Shown: positions 15,859-24,538, numbered from the stretch's first letter. The stretch: 64,000 bases of DNA from Psychrobacillus psychrodurans (GCA_900114885.1 FOUN01000006.1:124001-188000), one strand, 5' to 3'. Translations and numbers: made by a program. The notes: generated from the letters alone by a model not told the origin.

Positions 15859-17070
15859 TTATTCTAACTCAGTCGTTTTCCTAAATAAATCCTGTTTCTT
15901 TAAAGCCATAATACTAACTATTGCAAGTAAAATACCAGAAAGAATAAAAACACTACGAACACCGAAATAATCAGAAACAATACCCGTTGTTAGTGAGGCA
16001 ATTCCAAACGTGCCTGTTCCAATAGTGCCAAGAGAAGTATAAACAGTTGCTAATTGGTCTTTGGGTACGCTTGTTTGAATTAATGTTTGTTGAGGTATAT
16101 TTTTCAATTGTCCAAAAAGCCCAATTAGGGCGGATAGCACCATTGCGATTACAGGGAAACTCGTCAATCCAAATACAACCGTAAAAATGCACGTCATAAT
16201 CGCTCCTGTAATGATAAAAACATGCCGTTTATTATCTACAAGTAAGGAAAACTTAATGCACAATAAACTTCCTACTACTAAGCCTATAAAAAAAGCTGCA
16301 TTAATATAACCCCACCAATATTCTTGTGCCTTTAGTGCCTGCTCGACATAAACCAATATTATCGCTGCTATCCAAACGGATCCAGCAATAGTTTCAAAAA
16401 AATCCATACAGACCACTGTTTTTAATAACGGTGTCCGTTTAATAGTTTGCCATCCTTTTGTTAATTGAGACCATTTTTTTTCTTGTCGTTCTTCTTTGTG
16501 CTCTACATTTTTTAACAAACTTAAGATAATGCTAGAAAAAACAAATAGTACAGTAACTATCCATATAAGTTGGTATGGATTGAATACAATCAACAGCATA
16601 CTTCCAAAAAACCAAGTCCCTATTTGGATAGACTGAGTAACTGTTTCTGCTACTCCGTTTGCTTTTACTAAGCTGTCCTCCTGTACATAATGAGGAATTA
16701 AAGTCTGTCTTATTGGATTGGCACAACCATCAAGAAGAGCAATCAAACCAATCACGACAAATATGAATATATAGTTACTTGAATCAAACGCTGTCATCAA
16801 AAAAATTCCTAAGCCAAATAAAAATAATGTTTTTCCTATTTGTGAACCAACTAATAAATGTTTCAAATTATACTTGCCAATTAGCAGTGGTGTTAAAATA
16901 CTTGAAATAAACATAGAAAAAGTAATGGTAAACGGAACGAAAGCTGATGCGGTTGCTGACTCGGTTAAACTGTATATAACGCTAATAACACCGACAATGT
17001 ACAACACATCACCTATATTAGCTAATGATTGACCAATCATTAAAAAAAGAAAATTACGATTTGATTTCAA
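15859..17070 (-). CDS. MFS transporter, MFS_3-like exporter
   Basis: This 403-aa protein has about 12 hydrophobic helices and the short N-terminal MKSNRNFLFLMIGQSLANIG typical of the MFS_3/macrolide-exporter group. It probably exports a drug or small metabolite by proton antiport; the substrate is unknown. The start is TTG 17070 after GGGGGAT. It is the largest single-gene unit of the cassette region, between C11 and C12, and has no linked regulator. Confidence 0.85.
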   Translation of the reverse strand: MKSNRNFLFLMIGQSLANIGDVLYIVGVISVIYSLTESATASAFVPFTITFSMFISSILTPLLIGKYNLKHLLVGSQIGKTLFLFGLGIFLMTAFDSSNYIFIFVVIGLIALLDGCANPIRQTLIPHYVQEDSLVKANGVAETVTQSIQIGTWFFGSMLLIVFNPYQLIWIVTVLFVFSSIILSLLKNVEHKEERQEKKWSQLTKGWQTIKRTPLLKTVVCMDFFETIAGSVWIAAIILVYVEQALKAQEYWWGYINAAFFIGLVVGSLLCIKFSLLVDNKRHVFIITGAIMTCIFTVVFGLTSFPVIAMVLSALIGLFGQLKNIPQQTLIQTSVPKDQLATVYTSLGTIGTGTFGIASLTTGIVSDYFGVRSVFILSGILLAIVSIMALKKQDLFRKTTELE

Positions 17071-17241
17071 TATTATCCCCCGTTTTTTTCTAAATTGTCT
17101 GAAAAATGAGGGGGTGTTAAATTGGACTATTATGCATGAAACTTCGCCCCTTTATGTACGCAGTATGACAAAAATCACTGGGGGGATAACGTGACTTATC
17201 ATTTTACGTTTGAATATTAACCAGATTGCACCTTAAATCTT

Positions 17242-17276
17242 TATTAAACTAAACTGCCCGCATTAGTTGAAGAAGA
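17242..17276 (-). repeat. Cassette-type repeat C12, minimal form
   Basis: Only the core palindrome is present: TTAAACTAA-ACTGCCCGCA-TTAGTTGAAG. It has no embedded terminator. This copy shows the smallest conserved unit, two 9-nt inverted arms around a roughly 10-nt centre. Confidence 0.8.
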
Positions 17277-17780
17277 TTATTTTTTTATTTTTAAGAGGTA
17301 TACTTTCAAAATTTCTACTTTTACGTCTTCCTCCATTTGCTCATCATCTCTAACTTCTTCAAGCAGAAATCCATCGTGATATGGAAATCCTAGAAACTCC
17401 TCAATAATAGGCTCAAGTTTATGTATAACTTCGATTTCACACCCGAATAGTATGTTAGTGTCATAATCTGATATCAAACTAAACTTGATTTGTGCAGATT
17501 GCCAATCAAACCATATATAAAAAAGCATTCCATCTGGATTATTTGAACATCTAATTTGCTCAAGTCTATTCGTCATCACTCTGCGGAAAAAATCCATGAA
17601 ATCTTCCACTACTATCTCAGTCGCTAATTCCTTGCTAATAGACATTGACCAAGTGTTGTTTGCTGTTTCTTCGGCTATGTCTTGCATACTATCACCAAAA
17701 AACAAAGAGTCAACAACTATTTCTTCAAGGGATTGAAAAAACTCATTTTTATCCATGATTTCTTCTTCTACAAATCGCAT
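17277..17780 (-). CDS. Unknown acidic cytosolic protein
   Basis: A 159- to 167-aa acidic protein, with no membrane or signal segments. Its stop abuts C12. ATG 17756 (MDKNEFFQSLEE) follows a GAAGAAG-like site and may be the true start rather than ATG 17780. Segments such as DGMLFYIWFDWQSAQIKFSL and a charged C-terminus (VRDDEQMEEDVKVEILKVYL) give no family I can name. SMI1/immunity-type proteins can look like this, but the evidence is too thin. Confidence 0.5.
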   Translation of the reverse strand: MRFVEEEIMDKNEFFQSLEEIVVDSLFFGDSMQDIAEETANNTWSMSISKELATEIVVEDFMDFFRRVMTNRLEQIRCSNNPDGMLFYIWFDWQSAQIKFSLISDYDTNILFGCEIEVIHKLEPIIEEFLGFPYHDGFLLEEVRDDEQMEEDVKVEILKVYLLKIKK

Positions 17781-17803
17781 TTAATAAGATTTATTTTCTA
17801 CTT

Positions 17804-17852
17804 CTTGTTCAACTAAACTCCTTCGTTAGTTTAAGTGTAAACCTTCACTAAC
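17804..17852 (-). repeat. Cassette-type repeat C13
   Basis: TTGTTCAACTAAACTCCTTC with GTTAGTTTAAGTGTAAACC. This rightmost copy lacks the hairpin. It lies just upstream of the 167-aa gene, so the gene is bracketed by C12 and C13. Confidence 0.75.
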
Positions 17853-18015
17853 TTTTCCTTGTTTTAACACAAATATCCAGTTAAGTGAATATACTATAAA
17901 CTGATGTAAGGTATGTGTCAACATACCATTCACTATAAATCAACCTTTACCTTTAACATAGTCTAAAACATAAAACACGCATTTCGGTGGTTTTATACCT
18001 AATTATCCGATTATA
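17853..18015. other. Intergenic, no gene seen
   Basis: AT-rich spacer between the end of the cassette-like region and the dispersed repeat. No gene or clear signal. Confidence 0.4.
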
Positions 18016-18018
18016 TAA

Positions 18019-18158
18019 AGTCGATCTAGTTGATTGGAGCGTAGAGCGGCGACTCCAGTGGGAACAGCACGAGCTGAAGACCCTGGACTGAGCAGCGCGA
18101 GGGAAGCGGCTGAAGCCGTGCCCACGGAAAGCGTCCGCTATCAGCGGAAATCAACGGC
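18019..18158 (+). repeat. Dispersed intergenic repeat, copy 2
   Basis: Ends TTGATTGGAGCG and CGGAAATCAACGG are imperfectly inverted. The interior reads GGCGACTCCAGTGGGAACAG, AGCTGAAGACCC and GTGCCCACGGAAAGCGTCCG, the fullest version of this element here. It is GC-rich against its surroundings. The open frames in it are not genes. Confidence 0.75.
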
Positions 18159-18316
18159 ATATCTACATTATAAATTTTATATAGGACCGGGCGTCTTTTA
18201 CCTGGTTTTTCTTTAATTTGAAATTTGACCTGTATTTTTAACATATAAATTTGTACAATGTGGAGGAAGTTTCACCTCTAGTAACGAATCATAAGGAAAG
18301 GGGAGTGTTTGTTTTT

Positions 18317-18964
18317 ATGTGGAGTAAAATTATTGGGGTATTAATAGGAGTTATGGGAATCATTTATATTTTCTTCATACCAGGTGACCCTGTTTCAACG
18401 AAGATTCTTTTTAAGCTTATTCCGATGCTGCTTATTATATTGTTTGCGTTTCTTCAACCCGTCGGAGAATCTAGAAAATATAAGACCCTTATTTTAATCG
18501 GTCTTACGGTATGTATGCTTGCTGATGGATTAATATATTGGTTTATAGTCGGACTTATCACATTTTTAATCGGTCATATTTGGTATATCTTTGCATTTAA
18601 ACAAATCAAACAAACGTCTATTCCGAAATGGGCTATTGTATTACTCCTAGCATATGGGTTTGCAATGGTTATTTGGCTTGCAGGAACCCTTTTGTCTCAA
18701 GGAGATACAATATTGGCATTTGCAGTCGTTATTTATATTGCTGTTATTTTGATGATGGGATGGAATGCTTTTCAAACAGCCAATAAGTTCGCAATTATCG
18801 GTGCTATTTTATTTATATTTTCGGATTCTACACTCGCCATCAATAAATTCATAGTAGATGTCCCTTTCTCTGATGCTCTTATTATGATCTCCTATTACGG
18901 AGCGCAATTTATGTTTGCTCTTAGCATTCATTATTCCGTATCTCGAAAGAATCTGTTAAAATAA
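18317..18964 (+). CDS. YhhN family protein (lysoplasmalogenase-like)
   Basis: This protein of about 215 aa has seven to eight hydrophobic helices and conserved segments (CMLADGLIYWF, FLIGHIWYIFAF, LFIFSDSTLAINKF) matching the YhhN family. Animal members hydrolyse lysoplasmalogen; the bacterial role is open. ATG 18317 lies 11 nt after AAAGGGGAG and begins a normal membrane protein; the frame extends to TTG 18251 without a ribosome site. pepT follows 36 nt after its stop. Confidence 0.8.
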   Translation: MWSKIIGVLIGVMGIIYIFFIPGDPVSTKILFKLIPMLLIILFAFLQPVGESRKYKTLILIGLTVCMLADGLIYWFIVGLITFLIGHIWYIFAFKQIKQTSIPKWAIVLLLAYGFAMVIWLAGTLLSQGDTILAFAVVIYIAVILMMGWNAFQTANKFAIIGAILFIFSDSTLAINKFIVDVPFSDALIMISYYGAQFMFALSIHYSVSRKNLLK

Positions 18965-19000
18965 GAAGTAGCTTTTCAAATCGAAAGGAGATTTAATCTC

Positions 19001-20227
19001 ATGAAAGAAACTTTAGTCGAGCGTTTAGTACGCTACGCAAAAATAGATACACAATCAGATGCTTCAAGTAAAAACTGCCCATCTACTGAAGGTCAATGGG
19101 ATTTACTTCATGAGCTTCAAAAAGAATTAGCAAATGTAGGCTTAGAGGAAATTACATTAGACGAGAATGGGTATCTTTTCGCAACCTTACCTGCTAATAC
19201 AGACAAAGATATACCAACTATTGGTTTCTTAGCTCATGTTGATACAGCTACAGATTACACAGGAAAAAATGTTAAGCCCCAGAGAATCGACAGTTATGAC
19301 GGACAAGATATCACCCTAAATGAACAGACAATCATGACAGTTCAAGACTTCCCTGAATTAAAAAATTATGTAGGTCACACACTTTTAACTACAGACGGAA
19401 CTACACTTCTTGGTGCAGACGATAAAGCTGGAATTGCTATCATCATGACCGCAATGGAATATTTCATCCAACATCCAGAAGTAAAACACGGGAAAATTCG
19501 TGTTGCATTCACACCTGACGAAGAAATCGGCCGTGGTCCACATAAATTTGATGTAGAAAAATTTGGAGCGAAATTCGCTTATACAATGGATGGCGGTCCT
19601 TTAGGAGAATTACAATTTGAAAGCTTTAACGCAGCTGGTGCCAAGGTTATAACTAATGGTAAAAGTGTTCACCCAGGTTCTGCAAAGGACAAAATGGTGA
19701 ACTCCATTACTATGGCTACAAAATTCCAATCTCATATGCCAACAGATGCTGTTCCTGAAAAAACGGACGGTTATGAAGGTTTTATACATTTGATGAATAT
19801 TACTGGAGACACAGAAAAAACAGAGCTTAGTTATATCATTCGGGATCATAATCGTGAAAAGTTTGAAGCAAAAAAACAATTGTTCATAGACACAGCAGAG
19901 AAGATTAAAGCAGAGTATGGAGAAAATGCAATAACTGTAGAACTAAACGATCAATATTACAATATGGGTGAAAAAATCACACCTGTAATGGAAATTGTAA
20001 ATGTAGCAAAAGATGTAATGATTGCACTAGATATCGAACCACTTATTATTCCAGTCCGTGGTGGAACAGATGGCTCTCAGCTTTCCTATATGGGAATGCC
20101 TACACCTAACGTATTTACAGGTGGAGAAAACTATCATGGGAAATACGAGTTCATCTCTGTAGATGTCATGGAAAAATCAACCGAGGTAGTAAAAGGGATT
20201 ATTCAATCGTTTGAAAAACAAGCTTAA
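19001..20227 (+). CDS. pepT: Peptidase T (tripeptide aminopeptidase)
   Basis: This 408-aa cytosolic M20 zinc peptidase removes the N-terminal residue from tripeptides. [14 protein letters not shown] holds the first metal His and Asp (about residue 80), LGADDKAG the bridging Asp, TPDEEIGRG the catalytic Glu pair and [18 protein letters not shown] the substrate loop. The length equals that of Bacillus PepT. ATG 19001 has AAAGGAG upstream. A drug/metabolite exporter gene begins 6-12 nt after the stop. Confidence 0.95.
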   Translation: MKETLVERLVRYAKIDTQSDASSKNCPSTEGQWDLLHELQKELANVGLEEITLDENGYLFATLPANTDKDIPTIGFLAHVDTATDYTGKNVKPQRIDSYDGQDITLNEQTIMTVQDFPELKNYVGHTLLTTDGTTLLGADDKAGIAIIMTAMEYFIQHPEVKHGKIRVAFTPDEEIGRGPHKFDVEKFGAKFAYTMDGGPLGELQFESFNAAGAKVITNGKSVHPGSAKDKMVNSITMATKFQSHMPTDAVPEKTDGYEGFIHLMNITGDTEKTELSYIIRDHNREKFEAKKQLFIDTAEKIKAEYGENAITVELNDQYYNMGEKITPVMEIVNVAKDVMIALDIEPLIIPVRGGTDGSQLSYMGMPTPNVFTGGENYHGKYEFISVDVMEKSTEVVKGIIQSFEKQA

Positions 20228-20239
20228 GTTGGTGTGAAT

Positions 20240-21205
20240 ATGCGTGAAATATTACTAGGAGTTTTAGCTTCTTTGTTTTTTGCTGTTACCTTTATACTTA
20301 ATCGTTCTATGGAAATATCGGGAGGGAGCTGGATTTGGAGCTCCTCCCTTCGATATTTTTTCATGTTGCCCTTTTTATTCTTCATTGTTTATTATCGAAA
20401 AGGTTTATCTACTACTTTCAAAGAAATAAAATCTGCTCCAGCCGCTTGGTTACTATGGAGCTTTGTAGGTTTTGTATTATTTTATGCACCACTCACTTTT
20501 GCAGCAGCATATGGACCTGGTTGGTTAATATCTGGTATGTGGCAATTCACGATTGTCGCAGGGGTTCTACTTGCACCATTATTTATGATGAAAGTAGAAG
20601 ACAGAGTCATTAAACAAAAAATCCCAGTCGTCTCACTATTTATTTCTCTCCTCATTTTAATAGGTATCATCCTTATACAAATTCCAAATACCGAATCAGT
20701 AAATTTGCAAATGTTTTTTTTAGGGATTTTACCTGTACTGATTGCAGCATTCGCCTACCCTTTGGGTAATCGTAAAATGATGGGACATTTAAATGGACGT
20801 TTAGATACATTTCAGCGCGTTTTAGGAATGACTGTAGCGTCTATGCCAGCTTGGATTTTACTGGCGATTTACGCTGTATTCACTGTAGGCTTACCATCTT
20901 CAGGTCAAGTATTTCAATCCTTTATTGTAGCTATTAGCTCGGGTGTTATTGCTACTATATTATTCTTCATGGCAACCGATCGGGTTCGAGATCATCAAGG
21001 TAAATTAGCAGCCGTAGAAGCAACACAGTCAACTGAAATCATTTTCGTTATTATTGGAGAAATGTTTTTATTGCATGTGCCTCTACCAACACCTATTGCA
21101 CTTATAGGACTTGGAATTATTATTTTAGGTATGTTCTTGCATAGTTACTATACGAAAATATTAAATACAAAAGCTCTAACAGTACAAACAAAAACAGAGC
21201 AATAG
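20240..21205 (+). CDS. EmrE-type multidrug/metabolite exporter
   Basis: This protein of about 321 aa has ten hydrophobic helices in two repeats, typical of the drug/metabolite transporter superfamily, and fits the PF13536 multidrug-resistance efflux family of Bacillus. ATG 20240 and GTG 20234 are both possible starts. It is probably co-transcribed with pepT. The transcript ends at the shared hairpin at 21217. Substrate unknown. Confidence 0.8.
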   Translation: MREILLGVLASLFFAVTFILNRSMEISGGSWIWSSSLRYFFMLPFLFFIVYYRKGLSTTFKEIKSAPAAWLLWSFVGFVLFYAPLTFAAAYGPGWLISGMWQFTIVAGVLLAPLFMMKVEDRVIKQKIPVVSLFISLLILIGIILIQIPNTESVNLQMFFLGILPVLIAAFAYPLGNRKMMGHLNGRLDTFQRVLGMTVASMPAWILLAIYAVFTVGLPSSGQVFQSFIVAISSGVIATILFFMATDRVRDHQGKLAAVEATQSTEIIFVIIGEMFLLHVPLPTPIALIGLGIIILGMFLHSYYTKILNTKALTVQTKTEQ

Positions 21206-21216
21206 AAAAGATAAAG

Positions 21217-21252
21217 TGGAGTGCCGTGAAAATTCGCGACACTCCATTTTAA
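21217..21252. terminator. Shared terminator, exporter and malic enzyme
   Basis: TGGAGTGCCGTG pairs with CGCGACACTCCA (two wobble or mismatch positions) and is followed by TTTT on the plus strand. It separates two convergent genes. Confidence 0.7.
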
Positions 21253-21253
21253 A

Positions 21254-22450
21254 TTAGCTCTTTAACACCGGCTGATAAAGTAGAGACACTCCCGAAGAAA
21301 TTGCTGCTTCACTTACTGCTGCAGCCACTACTTGAACGACTCTCTCATCTAAAGCTCTTGGAATGATGTAGTCATCTCTAAGTTCGTTTTCATCAACTAG
21401 CGATGCAATTGCCTCGACAGCAGCTAACTTCATACGCTCATTAATATCCGTTGCTCTTACATCTAGTGCTCCTCTGAATATCCCTGGAAAAGCCAACACA
21501 TTATTTACTTGGTTTGGATAATCAGAGCGCCCAGTAGCTATCACTCTAACTCCCCATTCTTTTGCAAGTTCATATGAAACTTCCGGAGTAGGATTGGCAA
21601 GAGCGAAAATAATGGAGTCGTTATTCATTGATTGAACTAGATCTTTTGTAAGTAGTTTAGCTACGGATACACCGATAAATATATCCGATTTATCCATCGC
21701 ATCTTTTAGCGAACCAGTTAAACCAAGTGGATTTGTTAAATTTGCGATTGATTGTTTAACAGGATTCATGCCTCGTTCTCGACCTTCATAAATAATTCCT
21801 GTTGAATCACACATAATAATATTAGTATATCCTAACTGAAGAAGTACTTTTAGAATTGCCATTCCCGCAGCACCAGCTCCATTAATCACAACTTTAACAT
21901 TATTATTTGTTTTATTTACTAGTTTCATCGCATTTTTAAGCCCAGCACCTACGACAATCGCTGTCCCGTGTTGATCATCATGAAATACAGGTATATCTAG
22001 CTCCATGCGAAGTCGATCTTCTATTTCAAAACAACGTGGAGCCGAGATGTCTTCTAAGTTTATAGCACCAAAAGTTGGACTAAGTGCTTTTACGATCTGG
22101 ACTATTTCATCTACATTTTTTGTGTCCAAACAAATCGGAAACGCGTCAACCCCAGCAAACCTTTTTAATAATATTGCTTTTCCTTCCATGACAGGTAAAG
22201 CAGCTCCTGGCCCAATATCACCGAGTCCTAATACGGCAGTACCATCAGTTACTACAGCAACTAAATTCCCTTTTGCAGTATAATCGTAAATAGTGGATGG
22301 ATTGTTATGAATTTCAATACACGGTTCTGCAACACCTGGTGAGTAGGCCAAACTTAAATCCTCCATGCTATCCATTGGAACTTTAAAGACAACCTCCATC
22401 TTTCCCTTACTTTCACGATGCAATCGTAGCGCTCTTGATTTCAAATCCAT
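21254..22450 (-). CDS. NAD(P)-dependent malic enzyme
   Basis: This protein of about 398 aa converts malate to pyruvate and CO2. It has the N-terminal malic domain (SPGVAEPC, LGDIGPGAALPVMEGKAILL, DAFPICLDTKN), the metal site DDQHGTA and the Rossmann motif INGAGAAGMAI. Size and architecture fit the YtsJ-like group. ATG 22450 behind GGGATGGTG is chosen; 21 extra residues upstream lack similarity to the family. Cofactor preference cannot be fixed by eye. It is monocistronic. Confidence 0.93.
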   Translation of the reverse strand: MDLKSRALRLHRESKGKMEVVFKVPMDSMEDLSLAYSPGVAEPCIEIHNNPSTIYDYTAKGNLVAVVTDGTAVLGLGDIGPGAALPVMEGKAILLKRFAGVDAFPICLDTKNVDEIVQIVKALSPTFGAINLEDISAPRCFEIEDRLRMELDIPVFHDDQHGTAIVVGAGLKNAMKLVNKTNNNVKVVINGAGAAGMAILKVLLQLGYTNIIMCDSTGIIYEGRERGMNPVKQSIANLTNPLGLTGSLKDAMDKSDIFIGVSVAKLLTKDLVQSMNNDSIIFALANPTPEVSYELAKEWGVRVIATGRSDYPNQVNNVLAFPGIFRGALDVRATDINERMKLAAVEAIASLVDENELRDDYIIPRALDERVVQVVAAAVSEAAISSGVSLLYQPVLKS

Positions 22451-22687
22451 CTTCACACCATCCCTTTCATATTTTCCCCTTTGATAAGGATTATTAGAGT
22501 TTCCACTCAACAATCTTTATATTCTGAAAATTATAGATATTCTCCAACTGGATGTCAATGGTTAATACTTAGTGAATATCTTCACAAATAAATTCCTATG
22601 ATTATATTTTATTGGAAAATAAAGTTTAATTTTTAGGTGAGAATCAATAATCAAATTCATAAAAAATATTATATTGTTAAATGCGAA

Positions 22688-22862
22688 CAACGCTAATTTC
22701 CGCTTTCGGCAGGCACGGCTTCAATCTCCTCGTAACTACGAAAACATATGCTCCTGCGGTTACTCGTCGCAAAGACATTGGTCAAACAAATCTTTCTGCG
22801 AGCTTTCAGCAAGGGCTGTTCCCGCTGGAGTCGCCGCCTGCAACTCCAATCAACGGGATCAT
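22688..22862 (-). repeat. Dispersed intergenic repeat, copy 3
   Basis: This is a minus-oriented copy. AACGCTAATTTCCGCTTTCG lies at the left and CGCCTGCAACTCCAATCAAC at the right, with TGTTCCCGCTGGAGTCGCCG inside. The middle has an unrelated stretch compared with copy 2. The open frames in it are not genes. Confidence 0.7.
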
Positions 22863-22945
22863 TGCATATTAAGTAAATATTGCATTTTTAAATGAAACAA
22901 GTAATTATGAAACTTACTCATGTAAATTTTAATTAAAAATTTGCA

Positions 22946-22979
22946 CAAAAAAATCGGCAACCACTTTTTGGCTACCGAC
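22946..22979 (-). terminator. Terminator of the small RNA candidate
   Basis: TCGGTAGCC pairs with GGTTGCCGA (two G-U type pairs) and is followed on the minus strand by TTTTTTT. No protein gene reads into it. Confidence 0.75.
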
Positions 22980-23077
22980 ATAGTAATGCACTATCTCAAC
23001 TTTGAGGGGGTTAAGGTGTGCCTTGCATCAGCTACAATTTGGAGAAAAGTCGCTGTTTAGAATTTCTCAATTAGGAG
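22946..23077 (-). ncRNA. Candidate Fur-regulated small RNA, FsrA-like
   Basis: A minus-strand promoter (-35 TTGAAA at 23111-23106, 16-nt spacer, -10 TATAGA at 23089-23084) is overlapped by a Fur box. It would start an RNA near 23077 that contains no coding frame. The RNA has a C-rich stretch (ACCCCCUC at about 23010) able to pair with ribosome sites and two small hairpins (CTCAAAGTTGAG; ATAGTGCATTACTAT). It ends in a terminator (22953-22979) with seven U's. Iron-starvation RNA FsrA of B. subtilis has this logic and C-rich tract. Homology is not proven, and the predicted length of about 130 nt is longer. Confidence 0.6.
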
Positions 23078-23089
23078 AAACTTTCTATA

Positions 23090-23111
23090 TGGTAATGATA
23101 ATCATTTTCAA
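23090..23111. promoter_or_regulatory. Fur box between fhuF-like gene and sRNA
   Basis: GGTAATGATAATCATTTTC matches the 19-bp Fur consensus at about 16 positions. It lies across the spacer of the minus-strand sRNA promoter and about 45 nt upstream of the FhuF-like start, so iron-loaded Fur should repress both. Confidence 0.75.
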
Positions 23112-23154
23112 TTAAAAAGTCAACTATTTGTATAAAAAAATGTATACTACATGT

Positions 23155-23847
23155 ATGACAATTTTATCGAATGACCAAATCCAACAACTAAATAACTACA
23201 GTGTTTATACTCAGGCTAATGGAACAACGCTTTTTCACGGTAATAACGTTGCTAACGCGCTCCCTACTATTAAGCTAATTTCTTCTGCACCTAATGAAAC
23301 GGTTGCCGCTTCTTACTTTATGAGAAGAGTTGGCATGTTCATCTCTATGCAGTTTTACATGATGACTATGTATGATGAAATTTGGGATGGCCCGTTAGAG
23401 CAGCTTCAGTTTTTTGGCACGACTGAATATGGAAATAAAACAATTAGTACATTTATTCCTCTAGAATACTTCCGAGATGTACAAGAAAATCGCGGAGTGG
23501 ATATTCAGCTTATTTGGGAACTACAATGTTCTCCTATTATTCAACAGCTTCGTTCAGTATGCAGTATTTCTCCTCTTACTCTTTGGGAAAACGTTTTTGG
23601 ATACTTGCTATGGCATTACTATATGTTTTTTGAAAATCCAGTGTTAGAAGAAAAAGCGAGACATGACTGGTATTTGTTAAAGGATCCATCAATTTGGAAG
23701 GCGTTTTCTTCAAAAGAATATTTACAATTATATTTAAAAGACCAAAATCCTTCAGAGCTCATAAATACAACAGTCAGAACCACTTGTTGCTTTTCAATGG
23801 ATATACCTGGATTACAAAAATGTGGTTTTTGCCCACAAATAAAATAA
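23155..23847 (+). CDS. FhuF-like ferric-siderophore reductase
   Basis: This protein of about 230 aa ends in CC-x10-C-x2-C (TCCFSMDIPGLQKCGFCPQ), the four-cysteine [2Fe-2S] signature of the FhuF family. FhuF proteins reduce ferric iron on siderophores in the cytosol. A Fur box lies about 45 nt upstream. The start is uncertain: ATG 23155 begins a family-like sequence but lacks a ribosome site, and TTG 23128 is also in frame. It stands alone without a siderophore transporter nearby. Confidence 0.8.
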   Translation: MTILSNDQIQQLNNYSVYTQANGTTLFHGNNVANALPTIKLISSAPNETVAASYFMRRVGMFISMQFYMMTMYDEIWDGPLEQLQFFGTTEYGNKTISTFIPLEYFRDVQENRGVDIQLIWELQCSPIIQQLRSVCSISPLTLWENVFGYLLWHYYMFFENPVLEEKARHDWYLLKDPSIWKAFSSKEYLQLYLKDQNPSELINTTVRTTCCFSMDIPGLQKCGFCPQIK

Positions 23848-23926
23848 TTATATTAAAGAAATTATGCATGTTTGCTCACTCTTTGGACATACCTAAGAAG
23901 AGTTCAATAAAAAGGAGTGAGGAAGA

Positions 23927-24238
23927 TTGGGAAACAATATAGATGAACGTGTCGAAGCTAAACTTGAAAGTATTGGTCAAGAAGAAAAAGAAGAAATTCT
24001 AAAAAACTTTTCTAGCTTTAAATCGTACTTATCTGGAAAAGTTGCAGCTGGCGAAAAAATGGGACTTAGTGATGAAACCTTAGCTAAAGCTACTGAAAAA
24101 GTAGCTGGTTATTTAGCTAACCATGAAGAACCGCGTAATCGAGAAGAACATGTTCTTCAACAATTATGGAAAAGTGGAGACAAAGAACAGCAACAAGCTC
24201 TTAGCCATATGCTTTTAAACATGGTTAAAAATGGCTAA
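23927..24238 (+). CDS. DUF3243 protein (YmfJ-like)
   Basis: This 103-aa helical protein matches DUF3243: VEAKLESIGQEEKEEILKNF, SSFKSYLSGKV and the conserved EEPRNREEHVLQQLWKSGDK. Function is unknown. It starts at TTG 23927 behind AAAGGAGTGAGGAAG and overlaps the next small gene by 8 nt, so they form a two-gene unit. Confidence 0.85.
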   Translation: MGNNIDERVEAKLESIGQEEKEEILKNFSSFKSYLSGKVAAGEKMGLSDETLAKATEKVAGYLANHEEPRNREEHVLQQLWKSGDKEQQQALSHMLLNMVKNG

Positions 24239-24440
24239 TACTCGCAAGGATGCAACTGGAAGGTTCCTCGACAATCCCGATGGTGTTCGCACCACCAAGG
24301 AAAGTTTGTTTGATATGCATGAGGACATGCAAACGGTAGATGCCCTACCTGTCGAGGATATAAATATTGAGTTTCTAGATGAAAAAGACCACAACCACAC
24401 AAAAAATCGTTCACTCAGTTCAGAACGATACCCCAAATAA
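24231..24440 (+). CDS. Hypothetical 69-aa protein
   Basis: A short, hydrophilic, acidic protein (RKDATGRFLDNPDGVRTTKE, MQTVDALPVEDINIEFLDEK). Its ATG lies inside the end of the DUF3243 gene, so it is translationally coupled. It ends a few nucleotides before a strong terminator. I do not recognise a family; coupling and terminator argue that it is real. Confidence 0.6.
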   Translation: MANTRKDATGRFLDNPDGVRTTKESLFDMHEDMQTVDALPVEDINIEFLDEKDHNHTKNRSLSSERYPK

Positions 24441-24447
24441 AAAAACG

Positions 24448-24479
24448 CTTGCTCCATCCACGCAGGAGCAAGTTTTTTT
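24448..24479 (+). terminator. Terminator after DUF3243 unit
   Basis: CTTGCTCC/GGAGCAAG stem with a 9-nt loop, then TTTTTTT. Confidence 0.85.
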
Positions 24480-24532
24480 ATGCGACGAGCTTTGCGCAGG
24501 AGCAAGTCTTTTATGCCACGAGCTTCTGTATT
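24461..24532 (+). repeat. Tandem pair of a dispersed repeat
   Basis: CGCAGGAGCAAGTTTTTTTA plus TGCGACGAGCTTTG is followed by a second copy, CGCAGGAGCAAGTCTTTTA plus TGCCACGAGCTTCTG, with a period of about 34 bp. The motif GACGAACTTTGCGCAGGAGC recurs at about 42081-42100. Confidence 0.6.
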
Positions 24533-24538
24533 CTAACC

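Noticed and set aside
6231-17852. Classical integron with attC sites and IntI
   Set aside because: The repeat arms (AACTAA/TTAGTT) do not match the attC consensus GTTRRRY/RYYYAAC exactly, no attI or intact integrase is present, and the recombinase remnant shows no IntI-specific insert. I report it as integron-like only.
18026-18244. Small proteins encoded in the dispersed repeats (near 5.8, 18.1, 22.7, 55.4 kb)
   Set aside because: The frames run on both strands through GC-rich repeat DNA, lack ribosome sites and resemble no protein.
22981-23040. A riboswitch on the plus strand before the FhuF-like gene
   Set aside because: The structured part lies upstream of the plus-strand start region and its terminator works only on the minus strand, so a minus-strand small RNA fits better.
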